Assembly: GCF_003703975.1 (NCBI RefSeq)
Contig: NZ_QTJY01000022.1
Coordinates: forward strand, 19,853 to 83,852
DNA length: 64,000 nucleotides
DNA from: Larkinella soli
GTDB taxonomy: Bacteria > Bacteroidota > Bacteroidia > Cytophagales > Spirosomataceae
Direction: 5' to 3'
A program made the translations under genes and the position numbers. The notes beneath the pieces are model-generated. The model did not search any database, was not told the origin of the DNA, and was given only the letters and a program-made list of their open reading frames with translations. Positions 1-9,453 of this stretch are shown here, piece after piece; position 1 is the first letter of the stretch, and every line of letters starts with the position of its first letter.

Positions 1-1299
1 GGGGGCCAGCCGTTTCCGGCGGTGGAACCCATTGACGTCCCTCCGGCTTTCGGCGAGGCTCTGGGACGGACGGCCGGGCTGCTGAACGCGCAGGAAACCG
101 CCCCGTCGCCGGCCGTCCGGGTTCTCGTCTATGGGCAGTCGATCAGTATGCAGAACTGGTGGCTGGCGGTGAAGCGGTACCTTCAGGAGCGATACCCGCA
201 AAAACGGATCATCATGGAAAACCGGGCCATCGGCGGTTTCAGCGCGGAGCGGCTCAGGCTGATGGTCGATAACGACGTGGTGCCGTTCTACCCCGACCTG
301 ATCCTGTTTCACGATTACGGTAACGAGCCGGACTACGAAGCCATCATCCGGACCCTCCGAAGCCGGACCACCGCCGACATCGCCATCCAGACCGACCACC
401 TCGGCATCGGGCAGAACCAGGAGTGGCACGACCGCCATTGCTCCGTCTGGCTACCGGCCCTCTGCCGAACCTACGGCCTGGGCCTGCTCGACGTGCGCTC
501 GGCCTGGAAAGCCTACCTTAACCGCCATCAGCTGGAAGCCAAAGCGCTGCTGTCGGACAACGTTCACCTCAACGAGCATGGGAACTTCGTCATGGCGGAG
601 ATCATCCGGCACTATCTCGAAAGCCTGAACGGCCGAACCCCGGCCCCCTCTCCGGCCGTCCGGACGCTGCTTCCCGGCCGGGAGGTGGCGGTTCGCAAAG
701 ACCGGGTTCAAATCTCGTTTACGGGAAACCGGATCGACCTGGAAATGAACCCGGCCGGACCGGCAACCATCACGGCCCGGCTCGACGGCGCCGACCTCAC
801 CGTCCACCCCGCCGGCTATTTCCACACCCGCCCGGCCCTCCGGCCCGACGGCTTTTTCCTGACCCACATCGGCCTGCCGCTGACCCTGCGGCTGGGCGGC
901 CAGCCCCGCGAAGAAGACTGGACGATGACCATCACCTCCGTCGACTCGGTTCGTCAGCAACTCCGGTTCCGGGTCAGCGGATCGCTCACGGGCGAAGATG
1001 GAGAAGGCAGTAGCGAGGGGCGGTTCGTTTCCCGCTCCGGCCGGATCGGGCTGGATTCGGCGGGCTGGTTCCGGCGAAAAAATCCCGGCGACTTCCGGCA
1101 GTTCGCCTGGCTGAAACCGGGCGACCGGCTGCACTGGCGGGTCTTCCCGGCCTTTCAGACGCCGGGTTCCGCCCCCGCCGACGCGTCGGTCACGGTGGTT
1201 CTGGGCGTTGAAAACCGGGCACATCGCCTGGAGCTTCGCGGCCCGGGCGCCCGCCACATTCGGGCAATCCGGGTATTCCGGCCTCCGCTTCAACCCTGA
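1..1299 (+). CDS. SGNH/GDSL-type hydrolase with C-terminal beta domain (5' truncated)
   Basis: The frame is open to the left edge, so the gene probably starts outside the window; the GTG at 22 is only the first in-frame start codon seen. The N-terminal part resembles SGNH hydrolases. A block I-like GQSIS lies in a VLVYGQS strand, where the usual form is GDS; GQS is also typical of sialate O-acetylesterase-like members. A Gly-Asn block (YGNEPD) and a late DNVHLNEHG block would supply the Asp/His pair. After about residue 215 comes a second part, rich in beta-type sequence, with no recognised fold. An esterase acting on carbohydrate acetyl groups is the simplest inference. The neighbour on the other strand is a glycoside hydrolase. 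Substrate and export are unknown because the N-terminus is missing. Confidence 0.7.
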   Translation, partial: GGQPFPAVEPIDVPPAFGEALGRTAGLLNAQETAPSPAVRVLVYGQSISMQNWWLAVKRYLQERYPQKRIIMENRAIGGFSAERLRLMVDNDVVPFYPDLILFHDYGNEPDYEAIIRTLRSRTTADIAIQTDHLGIGQNQEWHDRHCSVWLPALCRTYGLGLLDVRSAWKAYLNRHQLEAKALLSDNVHLNEHGNFVMAEIIRHYLESLNGRTPAPSPAVRTLLPGREVAVRKDRVQISFTGNRIDLEMNPAGPATITARLDGADLTVHPAGYFHTRPALRPDGFFLTHIGLPLTLRLGGQPREEDWTMTITSVDSVRQQLRFRVSGSLTGEDGEGSSEGRFVSRSGRIGLDSAGWFRRKNPGDFRQFAWLKPGDRLHWRVFPAFQTPGSAPADASVTVVLGVENRAHRLELRGPGARHIRAIRVFRPPLQP

Positions 1300-1362
1300 A
1301 GTTTTTTGGATTAGGGCCTTGTCATCCGAAAGGACGGGCGGCTTTCACCCCCCGCCCCTTTA

Positions 1363-1568
1363 GAGGTTGTTTGGGGAAGCGTTCATCCTGAAGAACGAGA
1401 GACGCCGGACCACCCCCCAGCCCCCTCCTTAGCAAGGAGGGGGTGGCTCTGCAGGACTGAAAAGGGGCAGCGCACTCTCCCCCTCCTTAGCAAGGAGGGG
1501 GCCGGGGGGTGGTCAACAGGATGCCAAACCGCCCGGAAGGGCAAAAACGCTTCCCCAAACAGGTCCTG
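1363..1568. repeat. MITE-like inverted-repeat element, copy 1
   Basis: Non-coding element of about 205 bp. Its ends are inverted copies of a 16-base sequence containing GTTTGGGGAAGCG (1368-1383 and 1547-1562). Inside are two near-perfect hairpins of the form CCCCCTCCTT-agc-AAGGAGGGGG (1421-1443 and about 1478-1500), enclosed by an outer CCACCCCCC/GGGGGGTGG pair. A second copy with the same ends and layout is at about 17560-17782. Weak ORFs across it (proline/leucine/arginine-rich) are artefacts of the palindromes. It carries no transposase, so it would be mobilised in trans if at all. Confidence 0.8.
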
Positions 1569-1573
1569 AAACC

Positions 1574-2854
1574 TCATTCTTTCCGAACAAAAAACGGTAG
1601 GTTGGCGGTCGCCCAGTGGCCCCGGCCGTCGTAGGCATACACAAAGAGCCGGTACGCGCCCTCCTCCCGGGGTGCCCGGAAGGAAGGCCGGGCGGTATCA
1701 GGCTGGTCGATCAGGCCGGGGATAGCAGGCGGTCGTTTCTCGCCGTTGCCGCCGTAGGGGAACGACGTGCCTTCCCGCAAAATTTCCCACCGATACCGGA
1801 TGGGGTCGCCCTCGGGGTCGGTCACCCAGACCTGCGCCCGGTTCGGCTGCCCTGGCTTCAGGTAGATCCCCTCGAAGGCCGTCCGGCCGTTCAGTCGCAC
1901 CGAATCCAGGCGGGGGGTGCGGTTGGCGGGCCAGCGACCGGTCCACTCGTAATGCATCACGTCGACGGCCTCGGTTTCCAGCCCTTCAGCATCGAACATC
2001 CCGAACCAGGTGTGGGTCCGCTCCTGGTGCTGCCGCCAGAGAAAAACGTAAGACCCGAGGCAGCGTTCCCGGTCGGCCCGGATGGCGGTTTCGTAGCGTT
2101 TCCGGTATTGATCGGCCTTCACGCTGCTGGTTTCCTCGACGGGCGCCTTCCAGGGGGTTTTCGGCACCTGCCAGAAACCGGTCGGCCCCCACTCCGTCAC
2201 GGCGTAGGGCTTCTGCCAGCCGAACCGGCGCAGCCAGGAGGGAATCTTGTCCAGGTCCCCGTACTCATTGATTCCTAGGAGGTCGAGGTCCGGACATCGC
2301 CGGTTGAGATCCTGAATTTTTTCGGCGTTGATCGAACCGACCACCGTCATGACCGGGTGGTTCGGGTCCACGCGATGAATCTCCTTCGTCAGGGCGTTCA
2401 CGGCGTCCCAGACCCTGAGGTTATAGTGATCCTTTTCATTGGCCTGAATGAAATCCAGCTCATTGCCCAGCGCCCACATCAATACCGCCGGGTGGTCTTT
2501 GGTTTTCCGGACGATGTCCATGACGCGTTCGTGCTGCTTCCGGACGGCCGCCGTGTCGTCGTAGTTCATGCCGTCGCGTTCGGCCCGGACCGGGAGGTTC
2601 ACCAGCGCCGTCAGACCAAGGCTGTCGGCCCGGTTCAGGCCGGCGGGGTGGCTGCCGGTCCGGATGGAATTGCCGCCGTAGCGTTTCAGTTTTTCGAGAT
2701 AGTCGCTGCCGACGGCCCCCTGGATGAAGTAGGGCTGGTCGTTGCGGAGAAGCCGATAAGCCTCCCCCGTCTTTTGAAGGACGACCCGGCTCGGCTGGGC
2801 AAGGGCCGCCGTAGTCAATGGAAGGACGAGCAGGATGGGAAGCCGGATTTTCAT
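1574..2854 (-). CDS. Secreted glycoside hydrolase, GH2-like TIM barrel
   Basis: 426 aa from the ATG at 2854; the longer open frame upstream (to 3469) lacks coding character and the chosen start gives a clean signal peptide (residues 1-19, ending ALAQ). The barrel carries the GH2/clan A pattern: Glu132 in MWALGNELD as acid/base and Glu221 in VTEWGPTG as nucleophile. The last ~130 residues look like an appended beta-sandwich (DPEGDPIRYRWEI), a domain type common in secreted carbohydrate enzymes. Expected to cleave beta-linked glycosides in the periplasm or outside the cell; the substrate cannot be read from sequence. It stands alone on the minus strand between plus-strand genes, just beyond a repeat element at its 3' end. 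Confidence 0.8.
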   Translation of the reverse strand: MKIRLPILLVLPLTTAALAQPSRVVLQKTGEAYRLLRNDQPYFIQGAVGSDYLEKLKRYGGNSIRTGSHPAGLNRADSLGLTALVNLPVRAERDGMNYDDTAAVRKQHERVMDIVRKTKDHPAVLMWALGNELDFIQANEKDHYNLRVWDAVNALTKEIHRVDPNHPVMTVVGSINAEKIQDLNRRCPDLDLLGINEYGDLDKIPSWLRRFGWQKPYAVTEWGPTGFWQVPKTPWKAPVEETSSVKADQYRKRYETAIRADRERCLGSYVFLWRQHQERTHTWFGMFDAEGLETEAVDVMHYEWTGRWPANRTPRLDSVRLNGRTAFEGIYLKPGQPNRAQVWVTDPEGDPIRYRWEILREGTSFPYGGNGEKRPPAIPGLIDQPDTARPSFRAPREEGAYRLFVYAYDGRGHWATANLPFFVRKE

Positions 2855-3073
2855 ACAAGGGTCAGGAATTTCGGGTAATATTCGGAAAAACCGGCGGATC
2901 TCAAACCGTCCGGAAAAATTCCGGAACCAAACCGGGCCGGGCGTCGGTCCCCGGGGCAGCTTCGGTCCGTCGCCCCGAAACCACACCTCACCTCTGCGGC
3001 CACACGGCTTACGGAATAACAGGGGGTTCTTTCTTCCTTTCGGCGTAGTTTCGCCCTGAAATCTCAATCCCGG

Positions 3074-3625
3074 ATGAAACGATATTTTCTGGCCGGCCTC
3101 CTTCTGCTGACCCTCCCCGCCCTGACCTCCGGACAGACCCTTGCCGGATTTACCCCCACCCCCGACACCCACTACTACGATTTCTGGGAGGGCGACTGGC
3201 AGAAGCTGGTCGATGAAAAACCGGACTCCCTTGCGGACCGTTTTCAGGTGCGCAGGGGTATCCACGAAGCCTCCTTTCAGGAGCAGTGGCTGATGGTTTT
3301 TCCGGAAAACCGGGTGGTGCGGGCGCAGGCCCTGCGCGCCTGGGACCAGACCACCGGCCGTTGGATGTATACCTGGATCAGCGACAACGGGCTGTATCAG
3401 GTCTGGGAGGGAAAAAAGGTCGGAAACGACTGGTACATCTACCGGCACTTCAACATCAACGGCGATCAATACCTGTCGCGGCAGGCCTGGCTGCCCGACG
3501 GACCCGACCGGCTCATCCGGATCAGTGAAAAATCCTACGACGAGGGAAAAACCTGGCAGCTTCGCTTCCGGGAGCAGTACCAGCGCATGAAACCGGCCGG
3601 GTCGGCTGGCGTGCGGAGCCGGTAG
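3074..3625 (+). CDS. Secreted protein of unknown function, small beta-rich domain
   Basis: 183 aa with a signal peptide (residues 1-20, ending TSGQ). The mature part has many Trp/Tyr residues in alternating strands (YDFWEGDW, QEQWLMVFPENR, GRWMYTWISDNG, DWYIYRHF), which suggests a single small beta-barrel of the DUF1579/lipocalin-like kind. I see no catalytic motif. ATG at 3074 is the only start that gives the signal peptide. It is monocistronic, divergent from the GH2-like gene at 1574-2854, so the 219 bp between them would hold both promoters. Confidence 0.6.
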   Translation: MKRYFLAGLLLLTLPALTSGQTLAGFTPTPDTHYYDFWEGDWQKLVDEKPDSLADRFQVRRGIHEASFQEQWLMVFPENRVVRAQALRAWDQTTGRWMYTWISDNGLYQVWEGKKVGNDWYIYRHFNINGDQYLSRQAWLPDGPDRLIRISEKSYDEGKTWQLRFREQYQRMKPAGSAGVRSR

Positions 3626-3836
3626 CCGGTGGTTCTCCCCGCTTTTGCGACCGGTTGACCAACGACACCGAGCGCTCTGCCCAATATCCCTCCCGCATCG
3701 GAAGATGGAATCCGACAGCTTTGAATGTACTCCTCAGTATGGTAGACTAAATGAATGAATTGGTTTCCGAAACAGGCATAGGGGGAAGTGGGTAGGCGCG
3801 TGTCATTACCCCAAACAGGACAACAATACCTTGCGA

Positions 3837-6398
3837 ATGACACGCCACACCATTTCTTTTCATTTCAGATTCCTTATTAGTAGGTTGCCGGCGGACCGGC
3901 CATCGGTCCGCCATTCTCTATTACTCTTCCTGATCGCCTTCCTGCTGACGGCCGGACCGGCCGCCTTCGGGCAGACCCTGACCGGCCGGGTGACCGATGC
4001 CGCGACGGGCCAGGGCGTTCCGTTCGCTTCCATCGGCGTTCAGGGCCGACCGGCCGGGACGCAGGCCGACGAAAACGGTCACTATCGCCTGTCGATCAGC
4101 CGGCCGGCCGATACGCTGCTGGTGTCCGCCCTCGGCTACCGGTCCGCGCAGGTCGCCGTGACCGCCCCCATTCTGAATATTTCCCTGGCACCGACCCCTT
4201 CCGTTCTGGGGGAGGTGGTGGTTCGGGCGGGCGAGAACCCCGCTTTCCGCATCCTGCGGGCCGTTCACCAGCGTCGGAACACCAATGACTTCCAGCGGCT
4301 GAACGGCTATGAATACGAGTCGTATAACCAGCTTTCCATCCGGATGACGGACCTGGACGAGCGTTTCAGCCGGCGCCGGCCGGTTCGGACCCTGCTCGAA
4401 TCGATCCGGGCCGAAAACGGGGGCCGCCTGCCCTCCGAACTGCCGGTATTTATTTCCGAAAGCGTCTCCCGGATTTATTCCCGCCGGAATCCCGCCCGCC
4501 GAAAAGAAGAAATCCTGAAAACCAACATCAACTCCATCGGCATTACCGACGACAGCTTCATTGCTCTCTTCACGGGGGCGGGTTTCAATACGCTCAATTT
4601 TTACGACAACAGCGTGGCGGTATTCCGGAAGGAGTTCATCTCCCCGCTGGCCGAAGGCGGACGCCTGGCCTACCGGTATTTCGTGGCCGATACCGTGCTT
4701 CAGGGGGACCATCCCTGCTACGAGATCGACTTCGACCCCATCAACGACCGCGACCTGGTGTTTCAGGGAAAAATGTGGATCGATACGGTGAGCTACGCCC
4801 TCGTGCAGATCGACGCCCGGATCGGGGCCTCCGCCAACATCAACTACATCGACCGGATCGACCTCTCGCAGACCTTCGGGCCGGTTTCCGGCCCCGGCCC
4901 GGCCTGGATTCCGCAGGAAACCCGCCTGACCATCGGAGTCGGGGAAGTGGTGCCGCACACGTTTCGGGCCACGGTGGATTTTACCGGTCTGACCCGCGAG
5001 CCGGTCGTCGGGCGGCCCCGGCCCGTCGGTTTTTTCGATCTGGAAGTGAACCTTGCCGATGACCGCAACGAGGTCCCGCCCGGTTACTGGAGTACGCTTC
5101 GGCAAGCAGCCCCGCAGTCGGCGGCCCTGGAGCAGACGCAACGGATGCTCGACACGCTCCGCCGTCTGCCGGCCGTCAAAACCTATACCCGGGCGGCTCA
5201 GTTCGTCATGAACGGCGGTTATCTGCCCCTCACCCGGGGCCTCGATGCCGGATCGGTCTTTTCGGCCTGGGCGTTCAACCCGGTCGAGGGGCACCGGTTT
5301 AGGATGGGCGTGCAGACCAATCCGCAGTTCAGCCGCCACTGGCAGCTGTCGGGGTATGCCGCCTACGGGACGAAGGATCATGTGTGGAAGAACGGCCTGG
5401 AGATCAGCTACATCCCCAAACAACGCCCCCTGACGCTGTTCACCTTTAAACACGGTTACGATCTGGAGCAGCTGGGGCTTCGGCAGGAAGACCTCGCCGG
5501 CAACCCGCTGCTGCGGCTGACGAGCCGGTTCGGGGCCTACCGACAGGGGTATTACCAGCGGGAAACCGCCTTTACCGCCCAGCGTGATCTGAATGCGGAT
5601 GTTACCCAGAAGGCCGGGGTGCGGTTCCGTTCCATGAATTTCTTAGCCCCTTTCGGCGCTGCCTCCTCCCCACATCCGACCGCTGCCGGCATCAGTCTTC
5701 AGAATACCGAATATTTTCTGGAAACCCGCTATGCCCCCGGCCGCCTGCCCAACCGACGGGCGACGAGCCAGCGGGTCACCCGCCGGCCGACCGATACGGC
5801 CCCGGTGATCACCCTGCGCTACACCTACGGAACCGCAACCCAAAAAGGCGGTTCGGCCCTTCCCTATCATAAAATGCAGCTCCAGCTCGACCACGTTCTG
5901 CGCTGGGGGCTGATGGGCCGGACGCTGTATACCGTCCGGGCGGGGTATACGCCCTCCGTTCTGCCCTATCCCCTGCTGGAGATGCACCTCGGCAACCAGA
6001 CGCCCGTCTACAACCGGAACGCCTACAACCTCATGAACTACGCCGAGTTTGTCAGCGACAGCTACGTTTCGCTGGCAGCGGAGCATAAGTTCGAAGGGCT
6101 GCTGACCAACCGCCTGCCGCTCATCCGGCGGTGGGGATGGCGGTCGTTCGTGACGGGCAATGTCCTGTTCGGCCATGTAAGCCCGCAAAACCGCAGGAAC
6201 CTGACGGAGCAGGGCGTCACCGGCCCGGCCCGGATGTGGGGAAACCAGCTGTGGGAGAAACCGTACGCAGAGGTCGGTTACGGCTTCGAGAATGTGCTGA
6301 AAACCGTTCGCATTCAGGCTTTGCACCGACTGACCTACCGGGCCGGGCCGGGCGTGACGCCCTTTGCGGTCAAGGCGTGCTTCCAGCTGGGCCTGTAA
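3837..6398 (+). CDS. DUF5686 family outer-membrane protein with carboxypeptidase-regulatory domain
   Basis: About 853 aa. The first open codon is a TTG at 3831, but the ATG at 3837 is preferred. A signal sequence lies near residues 24-47 after a long basic n-region, ending in AFGQ. Then comes a carboxypeptidase-D regulatory-like domain (LTGRVTDAATGQGVPFASIGV, then ALGYRSAQV), a linker with EVVVRAGENPAF, the DUF5686 region and a C-terminal half rich in amphipathic strands typical of an outer-membrane barrel. Family members are predicted outer-membrane proteins of Bacteroidota; none has a firmly established function that I can cite. A second protein in this window (50797-53466) shares the N-terminal architecture but ends in a protease domain. 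Confidence 0.8.
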   Translation: MTRHTISFHFRFLISRLPADRPSVRHSLLLFLIAFLLTAGPAAFGQTLTGRVTDAATGQGVPFASIGVQGRPAGTQADENGHYRLSISRPADTLLVSALGYRSAQVAVTAPILNISLAPTPSVLGEVVVRAGENPAFRILRAVHQRRNTNDFQRLNGYEYESYNQLSIRMTDLDERFSRRRPVRTLLESIRAENGGRLPSELPVFISESVSRIYSRRNPARRKEEILKTNINSIGITDDSFIALFTGAGFNTLNFYDNSVAVFRKEFISPLAEGGRLAYRYFVADTVLQGDHPCYEIDFDPINDRDLVFQGKMWIDTVSYALVQIDARIGASANINYIDRIDLSQTFGPVSGPGPAWIPQETRLTIGVGEVVPHTFRATVDFTGLTREPVVGRPRPVGFFDLEVNLADDRNEVPPGYWSTLRQAAPQSAALEQTQRMLDTLRRLPAVKTYTRAAQFVMNGGYLPLTRGLDAGSVFSAWAFNPVEGHRFRMGVQTNPQFSRHWQLSGYAAYGTKDHVWKNGLEISYIPKQRPLTLFTFKHGYDLEQLGLRQEDLAGNPLLRLTSRFGAYRQGYYQRETAFTAQRDLNADVTQKAGVRFRSMNFLAPFGAASSPHPTAAGISLQNTEYFLETRYAPGRLPNRRATSQRVTRRPTDTAPVITLRYTYGTATQKGGSALPYHKMQLQLDHVLRWGLMGRTLYTVRAGYTPSVLPYPLLEMHLGNQTPVYNRNAYNLMNYAEFVSDSYVSLAAEHKFEGLLTNRLPLIRRWGWRSFVTGNVLFGHVSPQNRRNLTEQGVTGPARMWGNQLWEKPYAEVGYGFENVLKTVRIQALHRLTYRAGPGVTPFAVKACFQLGL

Positions 6399-6452
6399 AA
6401 CCGCATGCATTATTTACTTGAGTAACTATCTGATAAACAACAAATACAATTT

Positions 6453-7232
6453 ATGAACGACAAGCGTTATGCCCTGGTTACCGGGGCCAGCCAGGGTTTG
6501 GGGAAGGCATTTGCGGTAGAACTGGCCCGGAAAGGTATCGACCTGCTGCTGGTCAGCCTGCCGGAGCAGGGACTGGCCCGGGTGAGTCAGGACATCCGGG
6601 ACACCTACAGAGTGGACGTCCGGTATTTCGAAACCGACCTGACGGAAATGGAAAACGTGCTTGGCCTCGCCCGCTGGGCCAATGACCATTTCAGAATCTA
6701 CATCCTGATCAACAATGCCGGAACGGGCGGCACGCGAAAAATTACGGAGGCCGACGCCGACTACATCCGCCGGATAATTCAGCTCAACGTCCTGGCGACC
6801 TCGATGCTGACGCACCAGCTGCTGCCGAACCTGCTCCGGCAGCCGGAAGGGTACATCCTGAACGTTTCGAGTCTGGCGGCTTTCAGTCCCATCGGCTATA
6901 AAACCGTCTATCCGGCCTCGAAATCGTATATTCACTCCTTCTCCAGGGGGTTGTTTCAGGAGCTGAAAGGCACCAGCGTCTTTGTCAGCGTCGTGAACCC
7001 CGGTGCCATGAAAACCAATCCCGAAATCACCAGCCGGGTCGAGAAACAGGGGCTGTTCGGCCGGCTGACCCTGCTCGAACCCGAAAAGGTGGCCCGCATC
7101 TGCGTAAAAAAACTGTTCCGGAAAGACAGTGTGATCGTCGTGAACCCGATCAGCTGGTCGGTGCTGCACCTGCTGCCCATCTGGATCAAAATGCCTTTAC
7201 TGACACGAACCATCAAACGGGAAATTGCCTGA
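6453..7232 (+). CDS. SDR family NAD(P)-dependent oxidoreductase
   Basis: 259 aa, classical short-chain dehydrogenase. The nucleotide-binding motif TGASQGLG is at residues 10-17 and NNAG at 87-90. The catalytic set is Ser139/140 in NVSS, Tyr153 and Lys157 in YPASK, all intact. The C-terminal ~40 residues (VLHLLPIWIKMPLLTRTIK) are hydrophobic and may dock to the membrane, as in members acting on lipophilic substrates. The stop overlaps the next start (TGATG at 7230-7234), so the two are translationally coupled and probably share a pathway. Confidence 0.85.
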   Translation: MNDKRYALVTGASQGLGKAFAVELARKGIDLLLVSLPEQGLARVSQDIRDTYRVDVRYFETDLTEMENVLGLARWANDHFRIYILINNAGTGGTRKITEADADYIRRIIQLNVLATSMLTHQLLPNLLRQPEGYILNVSSLAAFSPIGYKTVYPASKSYIHSFSRGLFQELKGTSVFVSVVNPGAMKTNPEITSRVEKQGLFGRLTLLEPEKVARICVKKLFRKDSVIVVNPISWSVLHLLPIWIKMPLLTRTIKREIA

Positions 7233-8215
7233 TGAGCCGGAAACACGTTTTTGTGACGGGTGCCGGCGGCCTGCTCGGTACCAACCTGGTGCTCGAACTG
7301 CTGCGGCAGGGGTATATGGTCAAAGCGCTCCTTCGAAATCCCGCCGGGTTTGCCGGCGGGTCGCATCCGAACCTCCGGCTGGTCCGGGGCAACCTGTTCG
7401 AGGATCTCCGCCCCCACCTGGCAGACTGCCGGTATGTGGTCCATGCAGCCGCCGAAACCGGCCAGAACGTCTTTGACTATGCCGGATACGACCGGACCAA
7501 CGTGGCCGCCACGGTGCAGCTGCTGCGGGCGGCCCACGAAGCCGGGGTCGAGCGGTTCGTCTTCGTCAGTTCGGCCAACACCATCGGGTATTATTCCGAC
7601 GGCATCGGAGGCACTGAACGCTACCCGATCAAACCGCCGTTCACCGAGTCGTTCTACGCCCTGAGCAAGTGGAATGCCGAGCAGGAGGTGCTGAAGTATG
7701 CCGACCGGATGACGGTCTCCATCGTCAATCCGACCTTCATGCTGGGGGCCTACGACACCAGGCCCAGCTCCGGGAAGATCATTCTGATGGGGCTGGACAA
7801 ATGGGTGATCTTTTACCCGCCGGGGGGCAAGAATTTCGTCCACGTGCGCGATGCGGCCTCCGGCATCGTCCGCTGCCTGATCCACGGCATCAATAAGGAA
7901 CGTTACCTGCTGGCGGGGGAAAACCTCACCTACCGGGACTTTTTCCGGAAACTGACCGCTCTGAGCGGGGGCCGCCGGCCGGTGCTGGTTCCCATTCCGG
8001 CGACGGCCCTCCGGCTGCTGGGCCTGCTGGGGGATGCGGCCCGGAAGCTGCGCATCCGCACCAGCCTCAGTTCCACGAACATGAAGATTCTGGCCGTCCG
8101 GAATTATTACGACAACCGCAAATCGGTCGAGACCCTGGGGCTGACCTACCAAAGTCTGGATAAGGCCATCGGGGAAGCCGTGTCCTGGTTCCGGTCGGAC
8201 GGCCCGGTCCGCTGA
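7232..8215 (+). CDS. Extended SDR: NAD-dependent epimerase/dehydratase or dihydroflavonol reductase-like
   Basis: 327 aa extended SDR. N-terminal TGAGGLLG (residues 9-16) is the extended-SDR form of the dinucleotide motif; Tyr142 and Lys146 (FYALSK) form the catalytic pair. The overall length and the FVSSANTIGYY segment resemble 3-beta-hydroxysteroid/dihydroflavonol-4-reductase-like proteins more than sugar epimerases. Its start overlaps the stop of the preceding SDR gene. Two coupled reductases with no transporter or glycosyltransferase nearby fit modification of a small lipophilic metabolite; that is inference only. Confidence 0.8.
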   Translation: MSRKHVFVTGAGGLLGTNLVLELLRQGYMVKALLRNPAGFAGGSHPNLRLVRGNLFEDLRPHLADCRYVVHAAAETGQNVFDYAGYDRTNVAATVQLLRAAHEAGVERFVFVSSANTIGYYSDGIGGTERYPIKPPFTESFYALSKWNAEQEVLKYADRMTVSIVNPTFMLGAYDTRPSSGKIILMGLDKWVIFYPPGGKNFVHVRDAASGIVRCLIHGINKERYLLAGENLTYRDFFRKLTALSGGRRPVLVPIPATALRLLGLLGDAARKLRIRTSLSSTNMKILAVRNYYDNRKSVETLGLTYQSLDKAIGEAVSWFRSDGPVR

Positions 8216-8343
8216 ACCGGGGCTTTCCGTTTAATAAATGAATCGGACGGTGAATCCGATAAATACCTATCTTCCACCACGTTCGCTTGGCTACCCTTCC
8301 TGTCATTTAACGGTATTTCACCCCTTTCCCTTCCCGCATTATC

Positions 8344-9453
8344 ATGGGCAAGAACATCGTCATCTGCTGCGACGGAACGGCCAACGAATGGGCCTCTCCC
8401 GACAAGACCTCCAATATCGTCCAGCTCTTCTGCATGCTGCGGAAAGACCCGGCCAATCTCGAGCAGGTTACCTACTACGATCCCGGCGTCGGCACCCGGG
8501 GCTTTGCCCAGTGGATGGACTGGTGGGACCAGGCCACCGGCTGGAGCGTCGACGAGAACGTGAAGCAGGCGTATGAGTTTCTGATGAACTTCTACGAAGA
8601 GGGCGACCGCATCTATCTGTTCGGTTTCAGCCGGGGCGCCTTCACCGTGCGGGTGCTGTCGGGTCTGATCAGCAAAAGCGGGCTGCTCTTCAAACGGAAC
8701 GAGAACCTGATCGAATACGCCTTTAAGATTTTCAAGACGTCCAACAACGACGAACAGGCCAGGGATTTTCGCAAAAACCTGTCGCGAGAAGTACCGATTA
8801 CCTTCCTCGGTGTCTGGGATACGGTCAGCGCCATTCTCCACAAGGTAACGATCCGGAAGCTGCCCCGGTTTTTTGAGGATACCTGCCTCTCCGACCAGGT
8901 GAAATATGCCTGTCAGGCTCTGGCCATCGACGATTTCCGCCGGCCGGTCTTCAAACCCATCCTCTGGGGGCCGGTGGAAACTACCGACCGCATGGAGCAG
9001 GTCTGGTTCGCCGGAGCGCACTCCGACGTGGGCGGGGGTTATCCTGAAGATGCGCAGGGCCGGCGGCTGGCTCGCGTTCCGCTGCGGTGGATGCTCAAAC
9101 GGGCGGTCTCCAAAGGGCTTCTGCTGGAGGGTACCGTCGATCTGGAGGGGACCGCCGAACCCCAGGATCACCTGGGCGACTGCAATCGGCCCGACAAGAT
9201 CATGCCCTGGGCGCTGATGGCCCCCTGGAACGGCCCCCGGCCCATTCCCGACTCCCGGCTGAAAGAGAAAAACGGCCCGATCGTGCTGCCGAGAATTCAC
9301 GTTTCGGTGGTAAAGCGGCTGAAAAACCGGCCCGACTACCGCCCGAAAAACTTTCCCTCCCGGTACCAGATCGTCGACGACGAAGGCCGGCTGCTCGACC
9401 CTGACACCCTCCTGCCGGTGCCCGAACCGCAGGCCATTCCCTTGCCGGTCTAA
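8344..9453 (+). CDS. DUF2235 domain-containing alpha/beta hydrolase (Tle1-related fold)
   Basis: 369 aa with no signal peptide. It opens with the DUF2235 signature (KNIVICCDGTANEW), carries the nucleophile elbow GFSRGA with Ser96, and has HSDVGGGYPE further on, which would supply the Asp and the glycine-rich loop of this family. DUF2235 covers the phospholipase domain of type VI effector Tle1 and many stand-alone cytoplasmic proteins. There is no VgrG, PAAR or immunity gene next to it, so an effector role is not supported here. The preceding SDR gene is 128 bp upstream on the same strand. A lipase/esterase reaction is likely; the substrate is unknown. Confidence 0.8.
   Translation: MGKNIVICCDGTANEWASPDKTSNIVQLFCMLRKDPANLEQVTYYDPGVGTRGFAQWMDWWDQATGWSVDENVKQAYEFLMNFYEEGDRIYLFGFSRGAFTVRVLSGLISKSGLLFKRNENLIEYAFKIFKTSNNDEQARDFRKNLSREVPITFLGVWDTVSAILHKVTIRKLPRFFEDTCLSDQVKYACQALAIDDFRRPVFKPILWGPVETTDRMEQVWFAGAHSDVGGGYPEDAQGRRLARVPLRWMLKRAVSKGLLLEGTVDLEGTAEPQDHLGDCNRPDKIMPWALMAPWNGPRPIPDSRLKEKNGPIVLPRIHVSVVKRLKNRPDYRPKNFPSRYQIVDDEGRLLDPDTLLPVPEPQAIPLPV

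Noticed and set aside
451..1293. 280-codon open frame on the minus strand
   Set aside because: Antisense to the SGNH-like gene and without motifs.
1383..1577. 64-codon open frame on the minus strand
   Set aside because: It lies within repeat copy 1 and is an artefact of the palindromic sequence.
3921..5453. 510-codon open frame on the minus strand
   Set aside because: Shadow of the DUF5686 gene; there is no signal or domain, and the sense-strand protein is clearly recognisable.
8344..9453. DUF2235 protein as a type VI secretion effector
   Set aside because: No VgrG, PAAR, Hcp, chaperone or immunity gene is nearby, and stand-alone DUF2235 proteins are common.
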